From an uncultured Devosia sp. (lineage in GTDB: Bacteria; Pseudomonadota; Alphaproteobacteria; Rhizobiales; Devosiaceae), in assembly GCA_934553185.1 (NCBI GenBank), contig CAKTFF010000120.1, positions 1-6,618 of the forward strand: a stretch of DNA of 6,618 nt, read 5' to 3'. Shown here in pieces: positions 6,613 to 6,618 of this stretch; the stretch's first letter is position 1, and every line of letters begins with the position of its first letter. The position numbers were made by a program, and so were the translations under genes. Below the pieces are notes generated by a model. The model was not told the DNA's origin, made no database searches, and saw nothing but the letters and a program-made list of their open reading frames with translations.

Positions 6613-6618
6613 ATGCAA
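6603..6618. promoter_or_regulatory. 16-bp operator upstream of the transporter operon
   Basis: TTGCATTCGTATGCAA differs at one base from the perfect palindrome at 387-402. It lies at the very edge of the window, upstream of the solute-binding protein gene. By analogy with the left copy, the -35 of the transporter promoter should lie just outside the window, about 4 to 9 bases beyond the edge, with a -10 near 6600-6605 (minus strand CAAAAG). That promoter placement is inference; the shared motif is directly seen. Confidence 0.7.

Overview
The window looks like chromosomal or megaplasmid DNA of an alphaproteobacterium, probably of the Rhizobiales/Hyphomicrobiales (a Devosia-like lineage would fit). 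The reasons are the high GC content, the style of the proteins, the tightly packed ABC-transporter operon and the GC-rich palindromic intergenic DNA. The assignment is by eye, without any database search.

All six genes lie on the minus strand, so transcription runs from high to low coordinates. In that order they are: a promoter/operator region (6432-6618); a periplasmic solute-binding protein (5193-6431); a 211-base intergenic stretch with GC-rich palindromes (4982-5192); a MalF-like permease starting at GTG (3950-4981); a MalG-like permease (3058-3948); a MalK/UgpC-like ATPase (1995-3053); an amidase-signature hydrolase (437-1993); a short intergenic region with its own promoter and operator (356-436); and the N-terminal 118 codons of a histidinol-dehydrogenase-family protein that runs off the left edge (1-355). 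From the first permease to the amidase the gaps are only 1 to 4 bases, which points to one transcript.

The genes read as an inducible uptake-and-catabolism locus. A CUT1-type ABC importer brings in a small solute, the amidase would hydrolyse an amide bond, and the HisD-family enzyme would oxidise an alcohol, probably to a carboxylate. The substrate cannot be read from the sequence. The HisD-family N-terminus does not look like that of the biosynthetic enzyme, and its neighbours are catabolic, so it is more likely a catabolic paralogue.

The strongest non-coding signal is a 16-bp palindrome, TTGCATACGTATGCAA, between the -35-like and -10-like elements in front of the HisD-family gene. A copy with one mismatch (TTGCATTCGTATGCAA) sits at the extreme right edge, upstream of the solute-binding protein, with an extra inverted half-site beside it. 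This suggests that one repressor, not encoded in the window, controls both transcription units. I saw no RNA genes, insertion sequences or CRISPR arrays, and no gene-free stretch longer than about 210 bases.
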